A stretch of DNA of 64,000 nt from Acetobacter syzygii (GCF_000964225.1 NZ_BAMZ01000012.1:1-64000), one strand, 5' to 3'; counted from the first letter of the stretch, positions 37,965-47,727 are shown. The notes: generated by a model from the letters alone, not told the origin. A program made the numbers and translations.

Positions 37965-38999
37965 ATGAAACAGGAAAAATTTTCTAATATCCGTCGTGCC
38001 GTTCTCAAAGCGACAGCGGTATTAAGTGTTTCTCTTCTTGCCGGGCTACAAACATCGGCAAGTTATGCTGCATCTTATCATCTTCTCAATGTTTCTTATG
38101 ACCCAACACGCGAACTTTACGCAGATGTTAATAAAGCATTTGCTGCTGAGTGGCACAAAGAACACCCGGATGATACTGTAAGTGTTAAATCCGCCCATGG
38201 TGGTTCAGGTGCACAGGCTCGCTCCGTGCTTGAAGGCGCACCAGCAGATGTTGTAACACTTGGACTAGCTTACGATATTGACCTGCTTGCTCAGCATGGA
38301 CTGATTGCCGCAGACTGGCAAAGCAGGCTACCACATAATGCAACCCCCTACACCAGCACCATTGTTTTTCTGGTCCGTAAAGGGAACCCCAAAAACATTC
38401 ATGACTGGCCGGATTTGATCCGTGACGGCGTACAGGTCGTCACACCCAACCCCAAAACATCTGGTGGTGCACGGTGGAACTATCTGGCAGCGTGGGGGTG
38501 GGCTCTTCATCAAAAGGGTGGTACGCCAGAAACCGCAAAAGCATATCTTAAAAACCTGTTCAAGCATGTACCTGTTCTGGATACGGGGGCTCGAGGTGCT
38601 ACAAATAGTTTTGTGCAGCGTAATCTGGGTGACGTGCTTCTGGCATGGGAAGATGAGGCTCTTCTGGCAACCAAGGATATTGGCCCGGATCAGTTCGAAA
38701 TTGTTGTGCCATCGCAGACAATCCTAGCAGAGCCTCCTGCATCTTTAGTAGATAAAAATGTTAAAGCACACGGCACAGAAACAGTAGCCAAAGCATATCT
38801 GGACTTCTTATTTACTCCAGAAGGGCAGAAAATTGGCGCAAAACACTATTTCCGCCCTGTGGATCCAGCTATTTTGGAAGAAAATAAAGCCCTTTTCCCT
38901 CAAGTTGATACCTTCGATATTAAGAGTTTGGGGGGCTGGACCAAGCTGCAGAAAGAACATTTTTCTGACGGTGGTATTTTCGATAGTTTGTATAAGTAA
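37965..38999 (+). CDS. sbp: Periplasmic sulfate-binding protein
   Basis: A 344-aa ABC-type solute-binding protein with a Sec signal peptide of about 35 residues (cleavage near SYA-A). Sulfate-binding signatures are visible: LLNVSYDPTRELY, HGGSGAQARSVLEG, ADVVTLGLAYDID and PKTSGGARWNYLAAWGWAL. Substrate is sulfate or thiosulfate. The ATG has an AAGGAGCAGACTT ribosome site 4 bases away. The permease and ATPase genes (cysT/W/A) that normally accompany it are not next to it: the downstream gene is convergent after a terminator. It therefore presumably works with a transporter encoded elsewhere. Confidence 0.94.
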   Translation: MKQEKFSNIRRAVLKATAVLSVSLLAGLQTSASYAASYHLLNVSYDPTRELYADVNKAFAAEWHKEHPDDTVSVKSAHGGSGAQARSVLEGAPADVVTLGLAYDIDLLAQHGLIAADWQSRLPHNATPYTSTIVFLVRKGNPKNIHDWPDLIRDGVQVVTPNPKTSGGARWNYLAAWGWALHQKGGTPETAKAYLKNLFKHVPVLDTGARGATNSFVQRNLGDVLLAWEDEALLATKDIGPDQFEIVVPSQTILAEPPASLVDKNVKAHGTETVAKAYLDFLFTPEGQKIGAKHYFRPVDPAILEENKALFPQVDTFDIKSLGGWTKLQKEHFSDGGIFDSLYK

Positions 39000-39009
39000 T
39001 TTTTTCTTT

Positions 39010-39041
39010 ATGCGCAGAACTTTACCGTGCTGCGCATTTTT
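39010..39041 (+). terminator. Intrinsic terminator of the sulfate operon
   Basis: ATGCGCAG (39010-39017) and CTGCGCAT (39030-39037) form a perfect 8-bp stem, followed by five T residues. It is 11 bases after the sulfate-binding-protein stop. Confidence 0.8.
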
Positions 39042-39045
39042 AATT

Positions 39046-40332
39046 CTATTCAGAATCAAGAACAGTAAAAGCAAAAGATGTAGGGGTGCCAATTGGCACA
39101 AAATTCCAAGTAAAATCAAGCGCACCAGTATCCGTATTTACGCGGAAAGATGTAATGCAATCACTCCGTTGGTTGGCAATAAATACAAATTTACCGGATG
39201 GATCAAAACTAAGCGCACGACCATAATCCGCACGCTCCCAGACCTCATCAAACAAAGTTATTGATCCATCCTCATTCACTTTAAAGCAGGCAATAGCGTT
39301 ACCTAACCTATTAGTGACATAAAGAAATTTTCCGGTGGGATGAAGAATAATCTCAGCAGCCAGTGTGCTTCCCCGGAAATGAGCCGTGACGGTAGAAGCT
39401 GTCTGTTTAACCTGCATGGCACCAGTTTGAGTGTCGTAATCAGCAACGACAACACGTGAATCCTGTTCACCCAAAATATAAATAACTTTTCCATCATGAC
39501 TAAAACAGAAATGACGCGGTGCAGAACCCGGCTCCATTGTAAGCCATGGTTGTTCAGCGGGTTTTAGGGTTCCGGTTCCCATATCAAATGACCAGACATA
39601 AACTCGGTCTAATCCTGCATCACACGCCAGCACAAACTTTCCACTGACATCAGTTTGAATCATATGAACATGTGCGCCAGAATGGTCGCTTACTGCGTAA
39701 TTGCCAGGAGGGTTATCTTTGGCCCGTTCAGGCATTTTAGGCCCGGTATTATGCACAAGATCGGTTAATAAACCTAAGCTACCATCTGGTTGTATCTGTA
39801 GAACAGCTGCACTTCCACCGGTATAATTAGCGACAAACAAATATTTCCCGGAGGGATGAACACTTAAATGCGCAGGATCTGCCCCACCACTGCTGACGAT
39901 ATTCAGTGAGGTCAAAACACCAGTGCGGCGATCAATCCTAAAAGCCGTTACTGCTCCAGTGTGTCCACCTCCAAAATCACTCACTTCATTCACTGTGTAT
40001 AAGCAGTTCTGATCGGGCGATATAGCTAAAAATGATGGATTGTCAGCCGGAGTAGTATGTCCAAGCTGGGTTAAAATGCCACTTTGGGGATTCATTTCAA
40101 AAAGAGTAATTCCCTTTGCATTGCTCTCAGCTGGGCCAGAGCGTGTATATCCGCCTACATAACACAAAATACGTGGCCCAGATTTTTTGGCAGCTTTTTC
40201 CGGGGTTGCTTTTGGCAATGCAGCCTTGGGAATAGGGGTGGGGGGAGGTGCAGAATCTGCCCAAGCAGACTTAATGGTGGATGAAAAACCTATCCCCACA
40301 AGAGTAAACCCGAAAAAACGTCGGTTGATCAT
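39046..40332 (-). CDS. Lactonase-family beta-propeller protein (exported)
   Basis: A protein of about 428 aa with the 6-phosphogluconolactonase-type seven-bladed propeller (PF10282). Repeated blade motifs are evident: FLAISPDQNCLYTVNE, HLSVHPSGKYLFVANYTGGSAAV, FVLACDAGLDRVYVW, FCFSHDGKVIYILGEQDS and FDPSGKFVFIANQRSD. The N-terminus MINRRFFGFTLVGIG resembles a twin-arginine or Sec signal, and a Pro/Ala-rich segment follows it. I take ATG at 40332; ATG codons upstream (to 40392) are possible. It could hydrolyse sugar lactones made by periplasmic dehydrogenases, which would fit this organism, but the substrate is unproven. Confidence 0.85.
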   Translation of the reverse strand: MINRRFFGFTLVGIGFSSTIKSAWADSAPPPTPIPKAALPKATPEKAAKKSGPRILCYVGGYTRSGPAESNAKGITLFEMNPQSGILTQLGHTTPADNPSFLAISPDQNCLYTVNEVSDFGGGHTGAVTAFRIDRRTGVLTSLNIVSSGGADPAHLSVHPSGKYLFVANYTGGSAAVLQIQPDGSLGLLTDLVHNTGPKMPERAKDNPPGNYAVSDHSGAHVHMIQTDVSGKFVLACDAGLDRVYVWSFDMGTGTLKPAEQPWLTMEPGSAPRHFCFSHDGKVIYILGEQDSRVVVADYDTQTGAMQVKQTASTVTAHFRGSTLAAEIILHPTGKFLYVTNRLGNAIACFKVNEDGSITLFDEVWERADYGRALSFDPSGKFVFIANQRSDCITSFRVNTDTGALDFTWNFVPIGTPTSFAFTVLDSE

Positions 40333-40429
40333 ATTTTTCTTGTTTGTCATTTGTTTTTGCATCGAAGATTGATAGCTGGTGCCAATGTGCATTTACATGC
40401 AAATATAACCCATATTCCAGACTTTGTAT

Positions 40430-41023
40430 TTATTTTTGCGTTTTACTGGCGTTCCATTTTTTCAAAAACTCTAATGTTCTTGTAACATGCTGTTCCGGAT
40501 CAGAGCCGGTATAACTCAGTAAAATTTTTCCATCCCGCGAAATAACATAAGATGTACGCTCGGATAAAAGCGCATGATTCTGAGCGTTAACAGAGTGGTA
40601 TAGTATTGCCGTGAACGTGCCCGGGTCAGCTAAAACAGCGAATTTCCCCCGACATTCAGTTTTTGAGAACTCCGTAACTCTATCCGTATTCCCGGCTGTT
40701 ACACCCACAAGAGTTGCCCCTTCAGCTTCGATCTGTTTTGCCGCATCGGCAAAGGCATGGGCTTCCTGCGTACAGCCAGGTGTAAATGCCGCAGGAAAAA
40801 AATACAGAACAACCGGCCCTTTTGAGAGAGTTGATTTGAGAGAAAATGTAACGGGTTTACCATCAAGCGCACCTTGAAGAGTAAAATCCGGAGCATTTGC
40901 ACCTTGAATAAGGGCTGCCTGAGCAGGTGCAGGAAGTGAATGTAGAGCTACCAATGGTAAAACAAACACAGAAGATAAAGATAAAAACTGTAGATTGAAT
41001 ATATTTTTAATATGCTTTTTCAT
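40430..41023 (-). CDS. Periplasmic peroxiredoxin (AhpC/TSA, BCP-like)
   Basis: A 197-aa exported peroxiredoxin. A Sec signal peptide (hydrophobic 11-30) ends with PAQAA near 36. The peroxidatic cysteine is C84 in AAFTPGCTQEAHAF (TxxC motif with T81); C124 is a candidate resolving cysteine. The conserved VVLYFFP strand precedes it. It reduces peroxides in the periplasm, together with SodC elsewhere in the window. ATG at 41023 has a GGGAGATC ribosome site. It is probably transcribed separately from the lactonase (37-base gap, same strand), though co-transcription is possible. Confidence 0.9.
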   Translation of the reverse strand: MKKHIKNIFNLQFLSLSSVFVLPLVALHSLPAPAQAALIQGANAPDFTLQGALDGKPVTFSLKSTLSKGPVVLYFFPAAFTPGCTQEAHAFADAAKQIEAEGATLVGVTAGNTDRVTEFSKTECRGKFAVLADPGTFTAILYHSVNAQNHALLSERTSYVISRDGKILLSYTGSDPEQHVTRTLEFLKKWNASKTQK

Positions 41024-41087
41024 AATGATCTCCCTGAGTAAACATCATAGATTCAAACCTTACATGGTCGATCATGTTTGATCAAAA

Positions 41088-42104
41088 TCAGTTTTGCTCT
41101 TGAAAATATGAATGGTTCATATGGTATTCAGGCTGCATTGGTGCCGGCCAGAATGTTGCGGCAATGGCGTTTTGCAAATCCCTGAGCTGGATTTGTATCC
41201 AATTCATATAATCATGTAATCCGCGAATAATAATTTCTTCTGCTGTTTGGTCCAGTAAGCTCGCTCTTAATTCTGTTACACACTCCAGAAGAGGAGAACA
41301 GCGCTGACGCAAATTATCGTGTGATGCCAAAAGAGTCAGTGTTTCATCGATCTGCCGTAAATTTGTGCTGAGAGAACGGGGAAAACCATCATTTTTAAGT
41401 AAAAACCCAACAATATTGGCAGGCGATAATGTAACAGGACGCAAGCGCCTGAAAGCATGATAGGCCGCGGCCGAACGAAGCACGGATGTCCATTGAGTTA
41501 TATCAATTTCAGATCCGGGTATTTCCGATTGTGGTAGTAGCATATGGTAACGGATATCAATCAGTCTTGTAATCTGATCACTCCGTTCAAGAGCTTTACC
41601 CAGCCGATAAAAAAGCCATGCCTGATCGTGGTATAATGTGCCTTCGGCAATACCAAAGTGTGTTTGGCAGTCCTGCCGAACGCGTGTGCAGAGTTCAGCC
41701 AGATTATGTGCGCTCATGTCCTCATTTTTAAGATTGAGCAAATTGCGGGAAAAAACATTAAGCTGCGTCCAAAGTTCAATAGACACCAAAGGCCGCACAG
41801 CTCGTGCATTTTCACGCACAGCCTGAGCGAGTGAAACCAAGGAAGCGGGGTTACGGGTTTCCGTAACATAAAACGGAACAATTGCAGCGTGATTTACTGC
41901 ATTATGAAGCTGTGTAAATAAATGTTCATCTGTATTGATAGCCAGAATAGAATCCCACGCAGTCTGTCCGTCAGCATTTCTTACAAAAGTTTCTGTCACT
42001 TCCAGAAGGCGTGCCAGATTTTCCATGCGCTCCATCTGGCGGGCAAGCCACATCATGCATTCTGCATAGCGGGAGAGAAGGGGTGTTGGGGAAACAATCA
42101 TCAT
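41088..42104 (-). CDS. Alpha-E domain protein (DUF403)
   Basis: A 338-aa all-helical protein of the alpha-E family (DUF403), marked by LLSRYAECMMWLARQMERMENLARLLEVTE at the N-terminus (usually YWLGRY-ER-E-A R). The start overlaps the ATP-grasp stop (ATGATGA), so it is translated with that protein. Alpha-E and circularly permuted ATP-grasp proteins occur together throughout proteobacteria with transglutaminase-like proteins, and have been proposed to make or cut peptide-like amide bonds; the product is unknown. It is the second gene of a two-gene minus-strand operon. Confidence 0.9.
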   Translation of the reverse strand: MMIVSPTPLLSRYAECMMWLARQMERMENLARLLEVTETFVRNADGQTAWDSILAINTDEHLFTQLHNAVNHAAIVPFYVTETRNPASLVSLAQAVRENARAVRPLVSIELWTQLNVFSRNLLNLKNEDMSAHNLAELCTRVRQDCQTHFGIAEGTLYHDQAWLFYRLGKALERSDQITRLIDIRYHMLLPQSEIPGSEIDITQWTSVLRSAAAYHAFRRLRPVTLSPANIVGFLLKNDGFPRSLSTNLRQIDETLTLLASHDNLRQRCSPLLECVTELRASLLDQTAEEIIIRGLHDYMNWIQIQLRDLQNAIAATFWPAPMQPEYHMNHSYFQEQN

Positions 42105-43573
42105 GATGCCATAACCCACGTATCTTTTGAACCGCCACCTTGAGACGAGTTAACAACCAGAGAGCCTTTACGCAGCGCAACGCGAGACAATCCTCCTGGA
42201 AGCACCCATACTGAGCGCCCGGTTACAGCAAAAGGTCTGAGGTCCACATGCCTTGCTTCCACAGAATTCCCGCAAAGTGTCGGGGTAACAGAAAGACCGA
42301 TAGTCGGCTGGCTAATATAGTTCTTCGGGTTCTGCTGTAATTTTTGACTGAATTCGTCCAGTTCTGCCCGCGTTGCCTGTGGCCCGATAAGGAGTCCATA
42401 GCCTCCTGATTCACCAACAGGCTTAACAACCAGTTTATTCAGGTTTGCCAAAGTATAGGCCAAGCCTTCCGGTTCTGCGCAGATATGTGTTTCCACGCTT
42501 TCCAGAATTGGATCCTCGTTCAGATAATAGCGAATAATGCGAGGCATATAGGCGTAAACGGCTTTATCGTCCGCAACGCCGGTCCCTAAGGCATTGGCAA
42601 GAGTAACATTCCCTTGCCGATATGCTTCTACCAGCCCCGGCACTCCAAGCAGACTGTTGGGATTGAAGACTAATGGATCTAAAAAATCATCATTGAGGCG
42701 GCGATAGATGGAGTGTACAGGTCTCGGGCCCATTACCGTACGCATGAACACACGATGATTGTCCACGAAAAGATCTTTGCCTTCTACAAGAGGAATGCCC
42801 ATCTCTCTGGATAAAAAAACATGCTCAAAATAAGCAGAATTGTAAATACCAGGGGAGAGAAGAACAACCTGAGGGTCCGCCACTCCATCGGGGGCAACCT
42901 CGCACAAAACCTGATGCAACCGAGGTCCGTAATTTTCCACAGATCTAATGGGTAGCCCGGACGCCAGATCTGGCATGAGTCTGAGCATCATATGCCTGTT
43001 TTCTATAACGTAAGACACGCCAGAAGGCGTACGTGCATTATCTTCCAGAACCAAAAAACGTCCCTGCTGATCGCGAATAAGGTCTGTGCCATTAATATGA
43101 ACATAAACCCCACCAGGTACCGACAGTCCTATCATAGCCTGACAATAGTTGGGATTGGTCAGCACAAGCTCGGATGGCACCACTCCATCTTTGAGAATAT
43201 GTTGCTCATGGTAAATATCGTGTAAAAAAAGATTAATTGCCTGTATTCGCTGCTCAACACCACGTTCAATATGTTTCCATTCTTCTGCTGTAATAATGCG
43301 AGGAATGGCATCAAAAGGTAAAATTCGATCAATCGCCTCTTTATCTGTGTAAACTGTAAAAGTAATGCCCATTCTGTAGAGTTGCGCTTCCGCTGAAGCG
43401 GTTCTGGTTTTTAACTCTTCAATGGACAATGCAGACAGACGTTCTTTTACACAATTTATAATCGGTGGAACCGATGCGTTGCGGTTCATCAACTCACAAA
43501 AAAAATCAGGCGTGTCGTAATTATCCAGCAATCCGCGCATTAAAGGAGAGGCTAGGTGTTGAGCATTGATCAT
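42101..43573 (-). CDS. Circularly permuted ATP-grasp type 2 protein (DUF404/DUF407)
   Basis: A 490-aa predicted ATP-grasp amide-bond ligase. Recognised blocks are ITAEEWKHIERGVEQRIQAINLFLHDIY, IDLIR-like GTDLIRDQQGRFLVLEDNARTPSGVSY, LSPGIYNSAYFEHVFLSREMGIPLVEG and KPVGESGGYGLLIG, the usual ATP-binding and catalytic segments of the family. The ATG at 43573 has a GGGAGGC site. It is coupled to the alpha-E gene by a 4-base overlap. On the other side of a 269-base divergent region lie the transglutaminase and Mx metallopeptidase genes, a conserved genomic grouping. Confidence 0.92.
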   Translation of the reverse strand: MINAQHLASPLMRGLLDNYDTPDFFCELMNRNASVPPIINCVKERLSALSIEELKTRTASAEAQLYRMGITFTVYTDKEAIDRILPFDAIPRIITAEEWKHIERGVEQRIQAINLFLHDIYHEQHILKDGVVPSELVLTNPNYCQAMIGLSVPGGVYVHINGTDLIRDQQGRFLVLEDNARTPSGVSYVIENRHMMLRLMPDLASGLPIRSVENYGPRLHQVLCEVAPDGVADPQVVLLSPGIYNSAYFEHVFLSREMGIPLVEGKDLFVDNHRVFMRTVMGPRPVHSIYRRLNDDFLDPLVFNPNSLLGVPGLVEAYRQGNVTLANALGTGVADDKAVYAYMPRIIRYYLNEDPILESVETHICAEPEGLAYTLANLNKLVVKPVGESGGYGLLIGPQATRAELDEFSQKLQQNPKNYISQPTIGLSVTPTLCGNSVEARHVDLRPFAVTGRSVWVLPGGLSRVALRKGSLVVNSSQGGGSKDTWVMAS

Positions 43574-43842
43574 TAAGGCCTCCCATCTCTGGCGGACCGG
43601 ACCTTAATCTCAAGGTAGTCCTGCACGCCAAAACCGTTTCGAATTCGTATTAACGGAGCAGGATTTCCCGCATTTGCCAAGCACAAAATATGCATTGACA
43701 CGCTAGTGTAAACAAACTGGCAAAGGCCCTTGCGCCTGCCACATACAATGCTATGATCCTACGCTAAATTATTGTTCTGATATGACAACAGACAGAACTG
43801 GAACATTGCGTAGGGTCGCAAAAAAGCAGGGTCATATTTTTG

Positions 43843-44682
43843 ATGAGTTCACATGTAACACTTTTGCATAAGACCTGCTACCGTTACGACCGACCAGTGA
43901 CCATGGGACCGCAAACAATACGCCTGCGGCCAATTGAAGGTGGACGCACACCGATTGAATCCTACGGATTGCAAATTAATCCAACAGGATTCCATTTAAA
44001 ATGGGAGCGTGATTTATACGGCAATAATGTTGCCTGTGTTGGTTTTCTTAATCAACTCACACATTTTGATATCGAAGTATCACTGGTTGCAGACATCGCT
44101 TTTTATGACCCTTTGCTTCAAAGCATTCAAATGGCTGGTCAGGAAGATATATGCCTCGATTTTTTTGCAATGCCAGCTTGTTGCGGCCAAGAAGTTAAAG
44201 ACTTTTTAGCTAAATACGTCATTAAAGATGATGGTAATTGTCTTGGTCATTTAATGGCTCTCAACAGAGGTATTGCCAAACAAATTCGTTACCAGCGCAG
44301 GTTGGAACCTGGTGTATGGTCTCCAGAAGAAACATTACGCAATGGGGCAGGGTCCTGCCGGGATAGTGCATGGCTTCTTGTTAATCTGGCTCGCTATATG
44401 GGACATGCCGCCCGATTTGTGTCCGGCTATCTTATTCAGAATGCCATAACTGCCGATGGAACAGAAGTGCTGACAGCAGACCTTCATGCATGGGCTCAAA
44501 TTTTTATACCCGAACGCGGCTGGTTAGGGTTTGATACAACATCTGGCCTTTTAACGGCAGGAAGCCACATTCCGTTGGCTGTGGCTGTCAAACCGGAAAA
44601 CGCTGCTCCGGTTTCTGGTCTACTGGATTGTTGTGAGGCAACATTTGATGTTTCCATGCATGTTGAACGTTTGTTTACCTGA
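43843..44682 (+). CDS. Transglutaminase-like protein of the alpha-E/ATP-grasp cluster
   Basis: A 279-aa transglutaminase/protease-like protein. The N-terminal beta domain (LLHKTCYRYDRPVTMGPQTIRLRP) precedes the papain-like domain with the triad C172 (GAGSCRDSA), H215 (LHAWAQIF) and D231 (GFDTTSG). The start is ATG at 43843; a TTG one codon earlier also fits. It lacks a signal peptide. It is the cytosolic transglutaminase-like partner of the divergent ATP-grasp/alpha-E operon, where it is thought to cut or join amide bonds of the same unknown peptide. The following gene starts 42 bases later. Confidence 0.9.
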   Translation: MSSHVTLLHKTCYRYDRPVTMGPQTIRLRPIEGGRTPIESYGLQINPTGFHLKWERDLYGNNVACVGFLNQLTHFDIEVSLVADIAFYDPLLQSIQMAGQEDICLDFFAMPACCGQEVKDFLAKYVIKDDGNCLGHLMALNRGIAKQIRYQRRLEPGVWSPEETLRNGAGSCRDSAWLLVNLARYMGHAARFVSGYLIQNAITADGTEVLTADLHAWAQIFIPERGWLGFDTTSGLLTAGSHIPLAVAVKPENAAPVSGLLDCCEATFDVSMHVERLFT

Positions 44683-44724
44683 ATTGCACGGCATTAACAT
44701 CTGCCTGCAAAAAGGAAATGCAGG

Positions 44725-45798
44725 ATGAAGCGCTTTGCCTGCCAGTCTTGTGAACAGCCTCTTTTTTTTGAAAATACTCATTGCGATCAATGCTATGCTG
44801 TTTTGGGGTATATGCCCGAAACAGCTACACTAGCTGCCATGCAGCCACAGGATAGTGGATTATGGAAGACAGTTCATGACTGTCATGACCAGCCTCGCGC
44901 TTTTTGCGCCAATCATAATTATAATGTGTGTAACTGGCTTCTTGCCCCCTTTCAGCATAATGGCGGTTTTTGTTTTGCGTGCCAGTTTAATAGAGTTATT
45001 CCCAACCTTAATATACCGGGCAATATGGATCGCTGGCGTAAATTAGAAGTTGCAAAACACCGTCTTTTTTACACGATTCTACGGTTAAAACTCCCGATTA
45101 AGAACAGGTTGCAAGATCCGCAGAACGGACTGGCATTCGATTTTTTGGATGATCCGGTCGACGGCTCTCTTCCGATCATGACCGGGCATAATAATGGTAT
45201 TATAACCATTGCGACCAAAGAAGCTGATGATGCGCATAGAGAACGTATGCGCGTAGAAATGGGGGAATATTACCGCACCCTTCTAGGGCATTTCAGGCAT
45301 GAAATTGGCCATTATTACTGGAATGTTCTCATTCGGGATGGTGGACATCTGGAGGAATGTCGTACCATATTTGGAGATGACCGTGCCGATTACGCGTTAG
45401 CCTTAAAAAAACATTATGCCCGCGTACCATCCGGTAATTGGCATGAGGATTACGTAAGTCTCTACGCAATGTCTCATCCATGGGAAGATTTTGCAGAAAC
45501 ATGGGCGCATTATTTTCATATTGTTTCCACCTTAGAAACGGCCTTGTCTTACGATATGACCATTGGTCCCGTGGCAGACGGGCAAGCTTTGCTCACGCAT
45601 AAAAGCGATCCTTATTTACATATGCCATTTGACCAGATTATTTCCGCATGGATGCCTTTAACTTATGCAGTTAACAGCCTGAACCGATCCATGGGTTTGG
45701 CAGACTTTTATCCTTTTGTTCTTACAGCGGGCGTGCGCGCCAAACTCCGTTTTGTGCATAATATTGTAAGAAACATGCAGCAGACCTACGCAGCATAA
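44725..45798 (+). CDS. Putative zinc-binding metallopeptidase (Peptidase_Mx type)
   Basis: A 357-aa predicted metallopeptidase. The N-terminus carries two zinc-ribbon knuckles (CQSCEQP at 6-9 and CDQC at 20-23) and a second Cys cluster near residues 61-86 (CANH, C, CFAC). The catalytic helix is H192-E-x-x-H196 in RHEIGHYYW, and an ETWAHYFH segment supplies a probable third ligand. The protein is cytosolic and follows the transglutaminase gene. This family regularly accompanies alpha-E/ATP-grasp genes, which suggests that it processes the same product. Substrate unknown. Confidence 0.85.
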   Translation: MKRFACQSCEQPLFFENTHCDQCYAVLGYMPETATLAAMQPQDSGLWKTVHDCHDQPRAFCANHNYNVCNWLLAPFQHNGGFCFACQFNRVIPNLNIPGNMDRWRKLEVAKHRLFYTILRLKLPIKNRLQDPQNGLAFDFLDDPVDGSLPIMTGHNNGIITIATKEADDAHRERMRVEMGEYYRTLLGHFRHEIGHYYWNVLIRDGGHLEECRTIFGDDRADYALALKKHYARVPSGNWHEDYVSLYAMSHPWEDFAETWAHYFHIVSTLETALSYDMTIGPVADGQALLTHKSDPYLHMPFDQIISAWMPLTYAVNSLNRSMGLADFYPFVLTAGVRAKLRFVHNIVRNMQQTYAA

Positions 45799-45805
45799 TT
45801 AACTT

Positions 45806-47497
45806 TTATTTAAGCTGAATTTGGGAAAATAAAATTTCATCATTTAGTGTTGTTACAATATTTTTTGCTCGTCTGGAGAGCAACACGACCCTTTGTGTTT
45901 GAGAAAGAGGGACTAGGGGCGCTTGCACCATAATTTCTCTGTCGACCTTAGCCCATGCCTGATTGCTGGCTACGCGGTCGGTTAACGCAAGCATTGCGGC
46001 TTTATCCATCAACTGATCAATATGTGGGTCACAAAAACCAGAATAGTTAGGCGAATTGTCTGAGTTGGGATGAAAAGTTTGACACGAAAATAACGTCCGC
46101 AAAAAACTGGATGCTGAAGGATAATCTGCATTCCATCCAGTCAATGCGATCTGAACATGATTTTGCGTATTCTGGATATACGTAAAAGCAATCGCTGGAC
46201 TTACGCTGCGCACTGTTGCTTTGAACCCCAGAATTTCTAAAGTATTGCGTATATCCTCTGCTGTGGCACTGCCATGCTGTTCCGATGGAACAATAATCGT
46301 AACCTTGTGCCCCGCCATTCCGCTTTCTTCTACCAGATGGCGTGCAGCTTGCATGTCTGGCCTTACCCAACTGATGGCTGGATGAGTAGGGGAGGCTCCA
46401 AAAGTATAAAAACAGAAAGGCTCGTACCCCGGTGTCCCTTTCGGTAAAATCTGACATGATGGAGAAGCGACTGCTGATCCACCACGGTAGATGATCATGG
46501 CATGCCGGTTAACAGCGTAATTCAGTGCCTGTCGCACTTTAAGGGATGTAAAGGGGGGTTCATGCACATTCAGTGTAGCGTAGTAGAATAGTAAAGGCGT
46601 ATAAATGCGCACCTGATCGGCGTAACGGCTCCCTACTTCTCCGAGCCTATCCAGTGGAACATTTTCATACATCCAGTCTGCCTGGCCATTCTCCACAGCG
46701 GTCACTGCTGCTTCAGAATCCAAACCAAAAGAAATGTGCACTTCATCAGGCATCGCCGCAGGCTGTGCATTGTGTGACCATTCCTGAAAATAGGGATTGC
46801 GTTCCAACTTTAACACAGTAGTTGGGTCATACTCTGCAATGCGGTAAGGTCCTGTTCCCGCAATAGGGCTATTGCCCATATCCCGTGCTGGCGTATCGGC
46901 TGGCAAAATAACAGAATGTATCCACGCTAGACGGTCCAAGAACTCCGGATCTGGTTCAGTCAGGTGGAAAACAATCTGCCGAATTTGAGGGTGTGTTTCT
47001 ATCCCACCAGCTAGCGTGCAGGTTGCCGGGAGTTCCAGACATGCCTGTGCCCCCACAAGGGCACCATAATAAGGCCCGGCCGTTGGGCTGCCCACTTTAA
47101 ACAGGCGGCGGAAAGATGCAGCCACATCTTCCACTGTTACTGGCGCACCATTAGAAAAATGTAATCCCTCACGTAAAGTCAGACGATACGTTCTCCCTCC
47201 ATCTTCAGGGGTGGGAACCGCCTCTGCCAGATTGGCAATAACCGGTTGGGCAGCCAGCCCTGCAAACTTAGGGTACGTTAGCAATGTATCGTACACTGGT
47301 GTTTCAACCATTTTAGTCAACGCAACATAAGATATCTGCGGGTCTAAAGTGCCTGCATCACTTTGTGCCAGAATACGTAATGTGCCCCCGGCATGATCGT
47401 TCGGCTGGCTGCCAGTCGCCCATGCTGGGGGTACAATGCTAATTCCAAGGCTCAGAACGCCTAATGCCGTCAATAAGCAGAATATCCGGTGTCTCAT
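45806..47497 (-). CDS. Peptide/dipeptide ABC transporter substrate-binding protein
   Basis: A 563-aa periplasmic solute-binding protein (SBP_bac_5 family), preceded by a signal peptide (hydrophobic MRHRIFCLLTALGVLSLGI, cleavage near WATG). Family blocks are GTLRILAQSDAGTLDPQISY, GLHFSNGAPVTVEDVAASFRRL, DTPARDMGNSPIAGTGPYRIAEYD and VRQALNYAVNRHAMI. It binds oligopeptides or similar solutes. The ATG at 47497 is preferred to an upstream TTG at 47533. No permease or ATPase gene lies adjacent, so it is an orphan binding protein. It is convergent with the Mx peptidase gene, with 7 bases between. Confidence 0.92.
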   Translation of the reverse strand: MRHRIFCLLTALGVLSLGISIVPPAWATGSQPNDHAGGTLRILAQSDAGTLDPQISYVALTKMVETPVYDTLLTYPKFAGLAAQPVIANLAEAVPTPEDGGRTYRLTLREGLHFSNGAPVTVEDVAASFRRLFKVGSPTAGPYYGALVGAQACLELPATCTLAGGIETHPQIRQIVFHLTEPDPEFLDRLAWIHSVILPADTPARDMGNSPIAGTGPYRIAEYDPTTVLKLERNPYFQEWSHNAQPAAMPDEVHISFGLDSEAAVTAVENGQADWMYENVPLDRLGEVGSRYADQVRIYTPLLFYYATLNVHEPPFTSLKVRQALNYAVNRHAMIIYRGGSAVASPSCQILPKGTPGYEPFCFYTFGASPTHPAISWVRPDMQAARHLVEESGMAGHKVTIIVPSEQHGSATAEDIRNTLEILGFKATVRSVSPAIAFTYIQNTQNHVQIALTGWNADYPSASSFLRTLFSCQTFHPNSDNSPNYSGFCDPHIDQLMDKAAMLALTDRVASNQAWAKVDREIMVQAPLVPLSQTQRVVLLSRRAKNIVTTLNDEILFSQIQLK

Positions 47498-47727
47498 ACA
47501 GTAAACTATGGCGTGCTTTATCTCCGCATTCAAATTGGAAATTGGCGCAGGCAGGGTAAATGCGGCAGCCCCCCAAATTTGTGCGCGGGTCCTGAATATT
47601 CTGCTGATTATCCCTTAGCGCCAGAAACATTCCATATTTAAACATGCGACCTGTCACAAAACAGTCACACCCTATGACTTTTTTTGCGCGTAAACTTACC
47701 TCACACACTCAGCGTAGGAGGCGGGCA

